From CAVVKW01 sp963749035 (GTDB taxonomy: Bacteria; Verrucomicrobiota; Verrucomicrobiia; Chthoniobacterales; JAATET01): 64,000 bases of DNA. The notes under the pieces were generated by a model. That model saw nothing but the letters and a program-made list of their open reading frames with translations, ran no database searches and was not told the origin of the DNA. Every line of letters begins with the position of its first letter. The stretch's first letter is position 1. Below are positions 14,763 through 23,875 of the stretch, in pieces. The position numbers were made by a program, and so were the translations under genes. The stretch is taken from the NCBI GenBank assembly GCA_963749035.1, contig CAVVKW010000004.1, positions 1,302,001-1,366,000 on the forward strand, given 5' to 3'.

Positions 14763-17700
14763 CCCCGCCCCAGCGGCCTCCTCCGCCTCGAGCTGCCGCC
14801 GCACGTCCCCCGGCGACCCCGTCCCCCGCGCCAGGAGCGAATACCCCACCGGCACAATGAACAGCGTCAAGAACGTCGCCACCATCACGCCGGCCAACAC
14901 CACCACGCCGATCACCATCCGCGTTTCCGCCCCCGCGCCGAACGACCAAATCAACGGAATAGCCCCAGCCGCCGTCGTGATCCCCGTCATCAAAATCGGC
15001 CGCAGTCGCACCCGTGACGCCTCCATCAGCGCCTCCCCGAACTCCATCCCCTCGTCCCTCAACTGATTTGCGAACTCCACGATCAAAATTCCGTTTTTCG
15101 TCGCCAGCCCCACCAGCATGATCAGCCCGATCTGACTGTAAATGTTCAGCGATCCCCCCGTCAGCCACAGCCCCAACAGCCCCCCCGCCACCGCCAGCGG
15201 CACCGTCAGAATGATCACGAACGGATGCACCCAACTCTCGAACTGCGCCGCCAGCACCAAAAACACCACCACCACCCCCAGCGCAAAAACGAAGACCAGC
15301 GACGCGCCCGAATCCTGAAAATCCTTCGACTGCCCCTTGTAATCCACGATCACCCCCTCTGGCAGATTCTCCCGCACCAGCCCGTTCAGAAACTCCAGTG
15401 CCTCCTTCAGCGCCAAACCCTCAGCCAGATTCGCCGATAGCGTGATCGCCCGCACCCGATTGTAACGGTTCAGCGTCGTCGAATCCGCAAATTCCCGCAC
15501 CCGCACCACGTTCGACAGCGGGATCAACTCCCCCGAGCGCTCCGACCGCACGTAGATGTTCTCCAAACTCCCCGGCGTCCGCTGATCGTCACGCTCACCC
15601 TCCAGCACCACGTCATACTCCTCACCGCCGTCCACGAACGTCGTCACCTGCCGCGACCCCAGCATGGTCTCAAGCGTCCGCCCGATCTCACTCACCGTTA
15701 CCCCCAGCTCCGCCGCCCGGTCGTAGTCCACGACGACCTCGAGCTGCGGCTTCGTTTCCTTGTAATCCCAATCCAGCGCCTCCAGCCCCGGATTGTTCTC
15801 CTCAATTTTCGCCAGCAACGTGTCGCGCCATTCCGCCAGTTCCTCGTAAGTCCCCCCGCCGATCACGAACTGCACCGGACTCTGAATCCGCGCGCCAAAT
15901 CCCTGCCGCATCACCGGGAACGCCCGCACCCCCGGCAGCCCCGCCAGCTTCCCCTTCACTTCGTCCATGATCACCCACGCCGACCGCCGCACCGCCCAAT
16001 CGTTCAGCACAAAGATCACGATGCCCGAATTGAAGATGCTGGAATTCCCAAACGCCCGCGGCGCCCGCACCAGCAGCCGGATCGCCTCCTCACTCTCGAC
16101 GTAAGGCATCAGCCGCCGCTCGATCTCGCTCATGTATTCCTCCATGTAGCCGTAGCTCGCACCCTCCGGCCCATCCACCAGCACGAAGAACGCCCCCCGA
16201 TCCTCCTTCGGCGCGTATTCCGACGGCGTCCCGGAATACAGCCACCACACCCCCGCCAGCACGCCGACGAAAGCCAGCACCGCCACCACCGGATACCGGA
16301 TCGCCCCGCGCAACGTTTTCGAATACCAACCCTGCCCCCGCCGAAACCCCGCATCGACCATCCGCGTCAACCCGTTCGACCGCGCTTTCGCCTTCAGCAC
16401 CTTCGACGCCAGCATCGGCGACAACGTCAGCGCGATCAGACTCGAGAAGCACACCGCCGTCGCCATCGTCAGCGCAAACTCTGCGAACAACCGCCCGATA
16501 TCCCCCTCCAGAAACGCGATCGGCACGAACACCGCCACCAACACCATCGTCGTCGCGATCACCGCGAATCCCACCTGCCGCGTCCCCCGATACGCCGCCA
16601 CCAACGGCGTCTCCCCCAGATCGTCCATCCGCCGAAAGACGTTTTCCAGCACGACAATCGCGTCGTCCACCACCAACCCGATCGCCAGCACCAGCGCCAG
16701 CAACGTCAACAAATTCACCGAGAACCCCAGCACGTTCAGCACGATAAACGTCGCCACCAACGACACCGGCACCGTCACCGCCGGGACCAGCGTCGCCCGC
16801 GCACTCCCCAGGAAAAGGTAGATCACCAAAATCACCAACCCGATCGCGATCCCCAGCGTCTTGTAAACTTCGTTGATCGCCCCCTCGACGAACACCGACG
16901 TGTCGTAGCTCTGGTTGATCCGCATCCCCTCCGGCAGCGACTTGTTCAACTCCGCCGCCTCCCGCTTCGCCACCCGCGCCACGTCGATCGTGTTCGCCGT
17001 CGACTGCTTCACCATTCCCAGCCCGACCATCGGCACGCCGTTCCCCCGGAAAAACGTCCGCGTCTCCTCCGGCGCCCGCTCCACCCGCGCCACGTCGCCC
17101 AACCTGACCAAATACCCATCCTCACCCCGACCCAGCACCAGCCCTTCGAAGTCCCCCGCCGTCCGAAACGCCCGCCGCACCCGCACCGTAAACTGCCGCT
17201 CCTCCGACTCGATGCTCCCCGCCGGCAGCTCCACGTTCTCCGCGCGCAACGATTCCTCCACGTCCCCTACCGTCAACCCCCTCGCCGCCAGCTCCCGCCG
17301 ATCCAGCCAAATCCGCATCGAATACGTCTGCGCCCCGCCGACCCGCACCCGCGCCACCCCGTCCAGCACCGAAAACCGGTCCACCAGATACCGCTCCGCG
17401 TAATCCGTCAGCTCCGGCACGCTCAAGCGGTCGCTCGACAGATTCAACCACATGATCACGTCCTCATCGGCGTCCACCTTCTGAATGTCCGGCGGGTCCG
17501 CCTCGTCCGGCAGATCGTCCAAGATTCCCGACACCCGATCCCGAATGTCGTTCGCCGCCGAGTCCACGTTCCGACTCGTGATGAACTCGACCGAGATCCG
17601 CGACTGACCGTCCTCGCTCACCGACTCGATGAAATTGATCCCCTCCACCCCCGCGATCCGCTCCTCGATCACCTCCGTGATCCGCGTATCGATCACGCTC

Positions 17701-17867
17701 GCCGACGCCCCCCGATACGTCGTCTCGATCGACACCACCGGCGGATCGATGTCCGGATACTCCCGCAGCGGCAGCCGCAGAAACGAGATCACCCCGAAGG
17801 CGACCAAGAGCAGCGAAATCACCGCCGCGAAAACCGGCCGCGTGATCGAAACGTCTGAAAGCTTCAC
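14760..17867 (-). CDS. RND efflux permease, HAE1/AcrB-like inner-membrane pump
   Basis: A 1035-residue proton-driven drug exporter subunit. Twelve membrane helices are laid out as in AcrB: TM1 after MKLSDVSITRPVFAAVISLLL, then a large periplasmic loop, TM2-6 around GLVVDDAIVVLENVFRR (the paired Asp residues of TM4 carry protons), a second loop, and TM7-12. The family sequence EGVRPTYPGAD-type text is less conserved, placing it with MexK/CzcA-independent HAE1 pumps. It overlaps the adaptor gene by 4 bp (ATGA), so the two are translated together. No TolC-type outer-membrane gene is in the window. Confidence 0.93.
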   Translation of the reverse strand: MKLSDVSITRPVFAAVISLLLVAFGVISFLRLPLREYPDIDPPVVSIETTYRGASASVIDTRITEVIEERIAGVEGINFIESVSEDGQSRISVEFITSRNVDSAANDIRDRVSGILDDLPDEADPPDIQKVDADEDVIMWLNLSSDRLSVPELTDYAERYLVDRFSVLDGVARVRVGGAQTYSMRIWLDRRELAARGLTVGDVEESLRAENVELPAGSIESEERQFTVRVRRAFRTAGDFEGLVLGRGEDGYLVRLGDVARVERAPEETRTFFRGNGVPMVGLGMVKQSTANTIDVARVAKREAAELNKSLPEGMRINQSYDTSVFVEGAINEVYKTLGIAIGLVILVIYLFLGSARATLVPAVTVPVSLVATFIVLNVLGFSVNLLTLLALVLAIGLVVDDAIVVLENVFRRMDDLGETPLVAAYRGTRQVGFAVIATTMVLVAVFVPIAFLEGDIGRLFAEFALTMATAVCFSSLIALTLSPMLASKVLKAKARSNGLTRMVDAGFRRGQGWYSKTLRGAIRYPVVAVLAFVGVLAGVWWLYSGTPSEYAPKEDRGAFFVLVDGPEGASYGYMEEYMSEIERRLMPYVESEEAIRLLVRAPRAFGNSSIFNSGIVIFVLNDWAVRRSAWVIMDEVKGKLAGLPGVRAFPVMRQGFGARIQSPVQFVIGGGTYEELAEWRDTLLAKIEENNPGLEALDWDYKETKPQLEVVVDYDRAAELGVTVSEIGRTLETMLGSRQVTTFVDGGEEYDVVLEGERDDQRTPGSLENIYVRSERSGELIPLSNVVRVREFADSTTLNRYNRVRAITLSANLAEGLALKEALEFLNGLVRENLPEGVIVDYKGQSKDFQDSGASLVFVFALGVVVVFLVLAAQFESWVHPFVIILTVPLAVAGGLLGLWLTGGSLNIYSQIGLIMLVGLATKNGILIVEFANQLRDEGMEFGEALMEASRVRLRPILMTGITTAAGAIPLIWSFGAGAETRMVIGVVVLAGVMVATFLTLFIVPVGYSLLARGTGSPGDVRRQLEAEEAAGAG

Positions 17868-18985
17868 TCCCGGGCTCCGCCGCCCGCCGCCGAGCCCGCG
17901 CCCACCGCCCCCCCAGACTCCGCCCTCTCCAGCAAAGCGTCCAACGTCTCGCCCCCCTCACCGACCGCCGTCACCGTCACCACCGCCCCGTCACCCGCCG
18001 TCATCGCCCCCCGCGTCACCACCTTCTCGCCCGCTTCCAGCCCGGTCAAAATTTCCACCCGCCCCCCGCGTCGCGCTCCCACCGTCACTTCTCGCTCCTT
18101 CACCACGACGGACTCACCCGACTCGTCCACCGTCAACACGTTCGTCCTTGTCCCCACCGGACGCAACGCCTCCTCCGGCACCGACACCGCCTCCCGCGGA
18201 TTGTTGAGAACCTCCACCGTCATCAACAACCCCGGCCGCAACTTCCGATCCTCGTTCGGCAGCATCGCCCGCACCGTTACCGACCGCGTCACCGGATCCA
18301 CCCGACTCCCCACCATCCGAATCTCCCCCGCGAACGTCTCACCCGGGAACGCCCGCGCCCCCGCCCGGATCGGCACACCTGCCTCCAGCACCGGCAGAAA
18401 CGTCGACGGCACCGTGAAATCCAATTTCATCACGCTGTCGTCATCGATCGTCGTGATCATCTCCCCCGGCCGCATCATCGCCCCCACGCTCACGTTCCGC
18501 AGCCCGACCACGCCATCGAACGGTGCCTGAATCACGAAATCCCCGATCTGCGATTCGATCGCGCTCCACCGGGCCCGCGCCGTGTCGTAATCCCGCTTCG
18601 CCTCGTCGAGGGTCGACTTCGACGACGCCCCCGACTTCGAGAGCTGCACCGCCCGATCGTATTGCTGCTTCGCCTGCCGAGCCTCCGCCCGCGCCTCCAG
18701 CAGTCGCGCCTCCTCCTCCGCGCCGACCATTTCGACGAGCACCTGCCCTTTCGTCACCCGCTCGCCATCTTCAAATCCAACTCTTACCACCGACTCCGTC
18801 ACGGTCGCCATCAGGTCCACCGACTCGTTCGCCCGCAGCGTCCCCAACGCCTCCACCCGATCCACGAACTCCTCCCGCTTCGACGCCTCGACGATCACCG
18901 GTGCCGGCCCCGGGGCACCCTGCCCAAAGGCCACCGACAAACTCGCAGCCAATACCAATAGAGTTTCCCAGCGCGCCTTCATCAA
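17864..18985 (-). CDS. RND efflux periplasmic adaptor (membrane fusion protein)
   Basis: A 373-residue adaptor that links the inner-membrane pump to an outer-membrane channel. A signal peptide (residues 1-21, ending SVAFGQ) precedes the lipoyl half-motif (ESVDLMATVTESVVRVGFEDGERVTKGQVL), a coiled-coil hairpin (residues 90-140) and the second lipoyl half (FDGVVGLRNVSVGAMMRPGE). The beta-barrel and membrane-proximal domains follow. The mature start has no lipobox Cys. It is the first gene of the efflux operon, with no regulator next to it. Confidence 0.92.
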   Translation of the reverse strand: MMKARWETLLVLAASLSVAFGQGAPGPAPVIVEASKREEFVDRVEALGTLRANESVDLMATVTESVVRVGFEDGERVTKGQVLVEMVGAEEEARLLEARAEARQAKQQYDRAVQLSKSGASSKSTLDEAKRDYDTARARWSAIESQIGDFVIQAPFDGVVGLRNVSVGAMMRPGEMITTIDDDSVMKLDFTVPSTFLPVLEAGVPIRAGARAFPGETFAGEIRMVGSRVDPVTRSVTVRAMLPNEDRKLRPGLLMTVEVLNNPREAVSVPEEALRPVGTRTNVLTVDESGESVVVKEREVTVGARRGGRVEILTGLEAGEKVVTRGAMTAGDGAVVTVTAVGEGGETLDALLERAESGGAVGAGSAAGGGARE

Positions 18986-19117
18986 AGTTCGATCCCGACC
19001 AAACTTCCACGCCCTCGCCCAATGTCAAAGCATCCCGACACCGCCGGATGGTCGAGCGATTCACCATTCACGATAGCTTGCTTGTGACGAACAATATCTC
19101 GTGAGAGATTTCCTACG

Positions 19118-20314
19118 GTGAAACGTCGATCACTGGCCTGGATTTTCGCTTTTGCGTCGCTCCTCTCCCCACTCGGGGCGGAGATCGAATACCGCGGCGT
19201 CAATCTCTCCGCCGCCGAGTTCGGATACTTCGGCCCCACCAGCCCCGACAACCAAGTGCCCGGGACCTACGGGACCGACTACCTCTACGCCGACGAATCC
19301 GACTTCGATTACTTCCGCGGGGTCGGAATGAATACCTTCCGCATCCCTTTCCGTTGGGAGCGAATCCAACAATCACTCAACGGAACCCTCGATACCTCCG
19401 AGCTGAGCCGACTGACCTCCGTCGTCGACCACGTCACCGGGCTCGGTGCCAATGTCATCCTCGACGTTCATAATTACGCCCGCTACCTCACCCCCACCGA
19501 GACACTCGTGCTGGGCACGCCGACGATGGACGCCGCGTTCGCAAACCTTTGGTCTCGTCTCGGGACCGAATTCGGTAATCGCGACGGCGTCATCTTCGGG
19601 TTGATGAACGAGCCGTTCGACGTCGGCTCGATCGATCTCGCCAGCGAACGCGTAGTAAATTTTAGCAACCTCGCCCTCGGCGCGATCCGCGACACCGGCG
19701 CCAACAATCTCGTCCTCGTGCAAGGCAACGGCTACTCGGGCGCTCACAGCTGGGAGCAGGACTGGTATGGCACCCCCAACTCGTCTGCGATGAAGAACAT
19801 CGTCGACCCCGGCAACAACTTCGCCTTTGAAGTTCACCAATACGTCGACAACAACCCCGGCTTCGAAAGCGACTACTCCGGGACAACCTCGCAGGTCGAG
19901 AGCGCGACCATCGGTGCGGAGAAGCTCGCAGGATTCACCGATTGGCTTCGGACGAATGGCTACCGCGGCTTTCTCGGCGAATACGGCACGCCCGACTCTG
20001 ACCTAGGCGTCGAGGCCATGTTTAACGGAATCGAATTCGTCGAGGAGAACGCCGACGTCTGGGAAGGTTGGGCTCTCTGGGCCGGCGGCCCCTGGTGGGA
20101 CGACCCCGACGGCACCGATCGCTACACCCTGAGCGTCAATCCACTCGCCGACGGGTCCATGGCGCCGCAGCTCGCCGCGCTTTCGCCCTTCCTAACTCCC
20201 GTGCCGGAACCGCAAACGTGGATTCTCGTCGCCCTCGCAGCCGCGGTTCTCGTCGCTCATCGGAAGATCGGCAAGCGGGCAAGCCGACATCGCCAATGGA
20301 CGACGATGCGCTAA
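19118..20314 (+). CDS. Exported GH5 family glycoside hydrolase with PEP-CTERM anchor
   Basis: A 398-residue beta-glycanase of the cellulase type. A signal peptide (1-21) precedes a (beta/alpha)8 barrel: strand text FRIPFRWERIQ, DVHNY (116-120), acid/base Glu165 in NEP, and nucleophile Glu288 in GEYG, as in GH5. A C-terminal VPEP (362-365), hydrophobic segment and basic end form a PEP-CTERM sorting tail, so the enzyme is probably processed by an exosortase and held at the cell surface. The start is GTG with GAGAGA upstream. The stop overlaps the next gene by 19 bp. Subfamily substrate (cellulose, mannan or other beta-glucan) cannot be told. Confidence 0.9.
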   Translation: MKRRSLAWIFAFASLLSPLGAEIEYRGVNLSAAEFGYFGPTSPDNQVPGTYGTDYLYADESDFDYFRGVGMNTFRIPFRWERIQQSLNGTLDTSELSRLTSVVDHVTGLGANVILDVHNYARYLTPTETLVLGTPTMDAAFANLWSRLGTEFGNRDGVIFGLMNEPFDVGSIDLASERVVNFSNLALGAIRDTGANNLVLVQGNGYSGAHSWEQDWYGTPNSSAMKNIVDPGNNFAFEVHQYVDNNPGFESDYSGTTSQVESATIGAEKLAGFTDWLRTNGYRGFLGEYGTPDSDLGVEAMFNGIEFVEENADVWEGWALWAGGPWWDDPDGTDRYTLSVNPLADGSMAPQLAALSPFLTPVPEPQTWILVALAAAVLVAHRKIGKRASRHRQWTTMR

Positions 20315-21948
20315 TCGAACGCGAGGAGCGCAAAAGCCAGGAGTTCCGACCCTGGACGGCGATACCGAACGCGATCACCCCCGCCCAAGCCGCCTACCAC
20401 GCCGTCCTGCGCGAACACCGCCAGGTCGACTTGGGCGAAGGGTCATTCGTCGCCGAGTCCGCCTTCGTCGACCGCGGCGTCAAGATCGGCAGCCATTCCG
20501 CCATCGCCGCGGGTGCCGTCCTCCGCGAACGCGTCACCCTCGGCGACCATTGCACCGTCAACGCCTACACCCAGATTGCGGGCACGGTCACGATCGGCTC
20601 GCACGTCCGCATCGCCGCCCACGTCGCGATCTACGGGATGAACCACGGATTCGAGGACCTGGACCGACCAATCTGCCAGCAGCCCCTCACCTACCGCGGC
20701 ATCCGCATCGAAGACGACGTCTGGATCGGTGCCAACGCCGTCGTCCTCGATGGCGTGACCATCCGCGCCCACAGCGTGATCGGCGCCGGCTCCGTCGTCA
20801 CCCGTGACGTCCCGGCCCACAGCGTCGTGGCGGGCAACCCCGCTCGCGTCATCCGCGACCGCCGAGCACCCCGCCGCTCCGACCGCTTAGCGCTGGCTTC
20901 CCAACTCACAGACTTCGGCGTCCGGGTGCGCACCGAATGGCCTGCCGTCCTCCACGCTCAAACGACGAGTGTCGCGGGCGAGCGCACATTCGTCGACTCG
21001 CAAGCGGGCGAGCCGACCGTTCGAGCCTGGTGCGACGCCGTCGAGATCGCCGCCATGTTCGATCGCGTCCCCCCCGGTCATTCCCGCGAAGACCTCATCC
21101 GTCGACTCGCCGACTGTCAGGATCCCACTACCGGCACGTTCGATTCCACCCCGAAGCGACCCTTTCGAGCCCGCCAAAACAACTACCACTTCCTCGCCGT
21201 CGGCTACGCTCTCGAAACCCTCGGCAGCTACCTCCCTCACCCCGTCACCGCCCTCGACGATCTCACGCCCGATCTCCTCGTCGCCGAACTCGAGACCCTT
21301 CCTTGGGCCACGAACGCCTGGATCGCCGGCGGCCAGATCGACGGGATCGCCACCGCCACCTACCACCACCGGAAATATCACCGCCCCGACTTCGACCCCT
21401 CACCGTTATTCACCTGGCTAACCAATCACGCCCAACCCCACACCGGCCTTTGGGGCGAGCCAACCGCCGAGGAAGGCTGGCGTCTTCCCACCAACGGCTT
21501 TTATCGGATCACGCGAGGCACCTACGCCCAGTTTGATCTCCCCCTGCCCCACCCGGAGGCAACCATCGATACTCTCCTCGCTTACGTTCGCCAGACGGAC
21601 CGCTTCACCCGCTTCGAAGCCAACGCCTGCGACCTCCTCGACGTCATTCATCCGCTCTGGCTCTGCCGAAAGCAGACGGACCACCGCGCCAAGGAAGCCA
21701 CGCAGTTTGTGACGCGACAGATCGTCGGCCTGCTCGAACGCTGGATTCCCGACCGCGGTTTCGCTTTTCACCCCCCCGGCGAACCGGGACTCCAGGGCAC
21801 CGAGATGGGCCTCAGCATTCTCTGCATTGCCGCCGACTACCTCGGCCAGCTTGACGCACTCGGCTTCCGTCCAAAAGGCGTCCACCGCCTCGACCCCGAG
21901 AACCCCGAGACGTCACGTCAGCGCGCCACGGGCACCCAGCGCGCGTAA
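20296..21948 (+). CDS. Hexapeptide-repeat acyltransferase fused to an alpha/alpha-toroid-like domain
   Basis: A 550-residue protein; the ATG at 20296 overlaps the GH5 stop. Residues 45-195 are a left-handed beta-helix of the WbbJ/LacA acyltransferase type (VKIGSHSAIAAGAVL, HVAIYGMNHGFED, DDVWIGANAVVLDGV, GAGSVVTRDVP, and VVAGNPARVIRDR at its end). Residues about 215-550 are different: helix-rich, with repeats such as ACDLLDVIHPLWLCRK and EMGLSILCIAADYL that recall prenyltransferase/squalene-cyclase-like or heparinase-type toroids. The fusion is rare as far as I know. It may acetylate a surface sugar, but the acceptor is unknown. It is convergent with the DUF418 gene, overlapping it by 31 bp. 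Confidence 0.75.
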   Translation: MDDDALIEREERKSQEFRPWTAIPNAITPAQAAYHAVLREHRQVDLGEGSFVAESAFVDRGVKIGSHSAIAAGAVLRERVTLGDHCTVNAYTQIAGTVTIGSHVRIAAHVAIYGMNHGFEDLDRPICQQPLTYRGIRIEDDVWIGANAVVLDGVTIRAHSVIGAGSVVTRDVPAHSVVAGNPARVIRDRRAPRRSDRLALASQLTDFGVRVRTEWPAVLHAQTTSVAGERTFVDSQAGEPTVRAWCDAVEIAAMFDRVPPGHSREDLIRRLADCQDPTTGTFDSTPKRPFRARQNNYHFLAVGYALETLGSYLPHPVTALDDLTPDLLVAELETLPWATNAWIAGGQIDGIATATYHHRKYHRPDFDPSPLFTWLTNHAQPHTGLWGEPTAEEGWRLPTNGFYRITRGTYAQFDLPLPHPEATIDTLLAYVRQTDRFTRFEANACDLLDVIHPLWLCRKQTDHRAKEATQFVTRQIVGLLERWIPDRGFAFHPPGEPGLQGTEMGLSILCIAADYLGQLDALGFRPKGVHRLDPENPETSRQRATGTQRA

Positions 21949-23135
21949 GTCCCCACTCTCCAGAGCCATTCCATCGGACCGTAACGGAAACTCCGCAGCC
22001 ACCACGCCGACCACGTCAGTTGCAGTGCCACGATCCCCACCGCCACGGCAGCCACACCGCCAAGGCCCATTTCCCCATACCACCCCATCCCGTAACCGTA
22101 AAAGACCCACCCAGCGACGAGGCTTTGTAGCAGGTAGTTCGTCAGCGCCATCCGCCCCACCGCCGACAAGGCCCGCACCCCCCGTCCTCCGCGCGCTCCC
22201 CAGTGCAACAAACCCACCAGGTAACACCACGCGAGGGCCAACGCGGCCGGAAACCCGACGACGCAATACACCGTCCACCAGACACCGGTATTCGGTCGAA
22301 ACGTCGACCCCCACGCCGCCACCGCGCTCCCCGCAATCGCTAACGCGAGCAACCGCCCCAGCCGCCACCGCTGCCACTCACTGCCGTCGGGAAACCACCC
22401 CGTCCGGACCGCGTCATAACCGAGCACGACCAACCCCAGCGACAGAGGCCACATGATCAACGTCATCCCCTGCATCACCAGCGCTTCGAAAAACCGGACG
22501 ACGACAATCCTCCCGAAATCACCCGACTGATACGCTTCGTCCACCTTCTCGATCTGACTCACCAGCCATTCGTCGACCTCCGCATTTTCCTCCGAGGGCA
22601 GCAATCCCACGAGTCCAAGCCCGAGCACCACGACCGTCACGCAAGTCCCCGCCAACACCCGTCGCCCCCCGGCACTCAGCTTTCGGACGAGCAACAGTGC
22701 CAATCCCAACAACGCGTAGGCGCACAGAATATCGCCCCACCACAGCAGCGTCAGGTGCAAGAGACCGATCAAAAAAAGAACGACCATCCGTCTCACGACG
22801 AGTCGCGCGAAACTCCCGCCCGCGGCGGCAACCCGGTCCTCCTGCCAAGCCAGCCCCGCCCCCAACAAAAACGCCAGGATCGTCACGCACTTCCCAATCA
22901 CCAGCACTTCCAACGCCAGCCTCCACGCCCCCTCCCCAACCGTTGGCTCCGTCCGATCAGTCAAGAACACCGAGTGAAATTCACTCGAAGCGAAACCCTG
23001 GATATTCGCGAAGATCAACCCCAACACCGCCGCGCCGCGAGCGACGTCCACCGCCACCCGCCGCGTTCCCGCCGGCACCGGCAAGACCTCCGGCAACGGC
23101 GGCGGCAGTGCATCCATTTCGTCACTCTTCTTCAT
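21918..23135 (-). CDS. DUF418 multi-spanning membrane protein
   Basis: A 405-residue integral membrane protein with about 10 hydrophobic segments. The N-terminus has the family text VDVARGAAVLGLIFANIQGF; FLLGAGLAWQED lies near residue 95. The C-terminal DUF418 block (residues 245-395) contains SAVGRMALTNYLLQSL and ends in GPMEWLWR. YeiB of E. coli belongs here. Function is unknown; related acyltransferase-like membrane proteins occur next to cell-surface genes. Its 3' end overlaps the acyltransferase gene by 31 bp tail to tail. Confidence 0.9.
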   Translation of the reverse strand: MKKSDEMDALPPPLPEVLPVPAGTRRVAVDVARGAAVLGLIFANIQGFASSEFHSVFLTDRTEPTVGEGAWRLALEVLVIGKCVTILAFLLGAGLAWQEDRVAAAGGSFARLVVRRMVVLFLIGLLHLTLLWWGDILCAYALLGLALLLVRKLSAGGRRVLAGTCVTVVVLGLGLVGLLPSEENAEVDEWLVSQIEKVDEAYQSGDFGRIVVVRFFEALVMQGMTLIMWPLSLGLVVLGYDAVRTGWFPDGSEWQRWRLGRLLALAIAGSAVAAWGSTFRPNTGVWWTVYCVVGFPAALALAWCYLVGLLHWGARGGRGVRALSAVGRMALTNYLLQSLVAGWVFYGYGMGWYGEMGLGGVAAVAVGIVALQLTWSAWWLRSFRYGPMEWLWRVGTYARWVPVAR

Positions 23136-23197
23136 CGACTCAAACTCCGTGATCGCATCTCGCGTTCTCCCACCCTACAAACCCGCGTCGCCGCACC

Positions 23198-23232
23198 CAA
23201 TCCGCAATCCAACATTCGCAATCCGCAATTCA
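23198..23232. repeat. Heptamer array upstream of HAD gene
   Basis: Five 7-bp units: CAATCCG, CAATCCA, ACATTCG, CAATCCG and CAATTCA, placed just before the start codon at 23238. They leave no room for a normal ribosome-binding site, so translation initiation of this gene may be weak or array-dependent. Confidence 0.75.
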
Positions 23233-23237
23233 CCCAG

Positions 23238-23837
23238 ATGGACCTCCAACTCCCCGACCACCCTTTCCAAGGCTACATCTTCGACTGCGACGGCACGATC
23301 GCCGATACCATGCCGCTCCATTACCGCGCCTGGCAGCGAGCCATGGACGAGCTCGGCGGTCAGTTCCCCGAAGATCTGTTCTACTCCTGGGGCGGCACGC
23401 CCACCCGCAAAATCATTTCCCAGCTCAACGAGAGATTCGGCACCACGATGGACCCGCACGAAGCCGCCACGCTCAAGGAAAAATACTACGTCGAGCTCAT
23501 CCCCGAAGCCCTTCCGATCGAGCCCGTCATCGACCTCGTCCGCCAGTTCCACGGCCACGCACCCATGGCGGTCGCCAGCGGCGGCTTCCGCGAACTCGTC
23601 ATCGGCACGCTCGACGCCCTCGAGATCCGTCACTACTTCGATGCCATCATCTGCGCCGAAGACACCGAACGCGGCAAACCGCACCCCGACCCCTTCCTCG
23701 CCGCCGCCGAGGCTCTCGGCGTTCCACCCGAGAACTGCCTCGTCTTCGAGGACGCCCCCATGGGCATCGAAGCCGCCAAGGCCGCTGGCATGCGCTACGT
23801 CCTCGTCCCCTCCGCCCCCTCAGAGAAAAATCCTTAA
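23238..23837 (+). CDS. HAD-superfamily phosphatase / beta-phosphoglucomutase-like
   Basis: A 199-residue HAD hydrolase. Motif I is FDCDGTIADT (catalytic Asp pair near residue 16); motif II MAVASGG, motif III Lys in ERGKPHPDP, and motif IV FEDAPMGIEAAKAAG. The C1-type cap lies between motifs I and II, as in beta-phosphoglucomutases and YcjU-like sugar phosphatases. Substrate is unknown. Its stop codon lies inside a 9-bp-period array. The longer upstream reading frame is not used here because the family begins just before motif I. Confidence 0.88.
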   Translation: MDLQLPDHPFQGYIFDCDGTIADTMPLHYRAWQRAMDELGGQFPEDLFYSWGGTPTRKIISQLNERFGTTMDPHEAATLKEKYYVELIPEALPIEPVIDLVRQFHGHAPMAVASGGFRELVIGTLDALEIRHYFDAIICAEDTERGKPHPDPFLAAAEALGVPPENCLVFEDAPMGIEAAKAAGMRYVLVPSAPSEKNP

Positions 23838-23854
23838 AATCCCGTAAATCCTGT
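23828..23854. repeat. 9-bp-period array overlapping the HAD gene stop codon
   Basis: AAATCCTTA, AAATCCCGT and AAATCCTGT follow one another. The first unit supplies the gene's stop codon. The same AAATCCTGTC core ends the hairpin repeat between pgk and tpiA, so this is a dispersed family. Confidence 0.7.
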
Positions 23855-23875
23855 CTGAAACTCAGGGTGGAATCC

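Noticed and set aside
20068..20295. A TTG start extending the acyltransferase by 76 residues
   Set aside because: The extension overlaps the conserved GH5 C-terminus and is Arg-rich nonsense; the ATG at 20296 fits the domain start.
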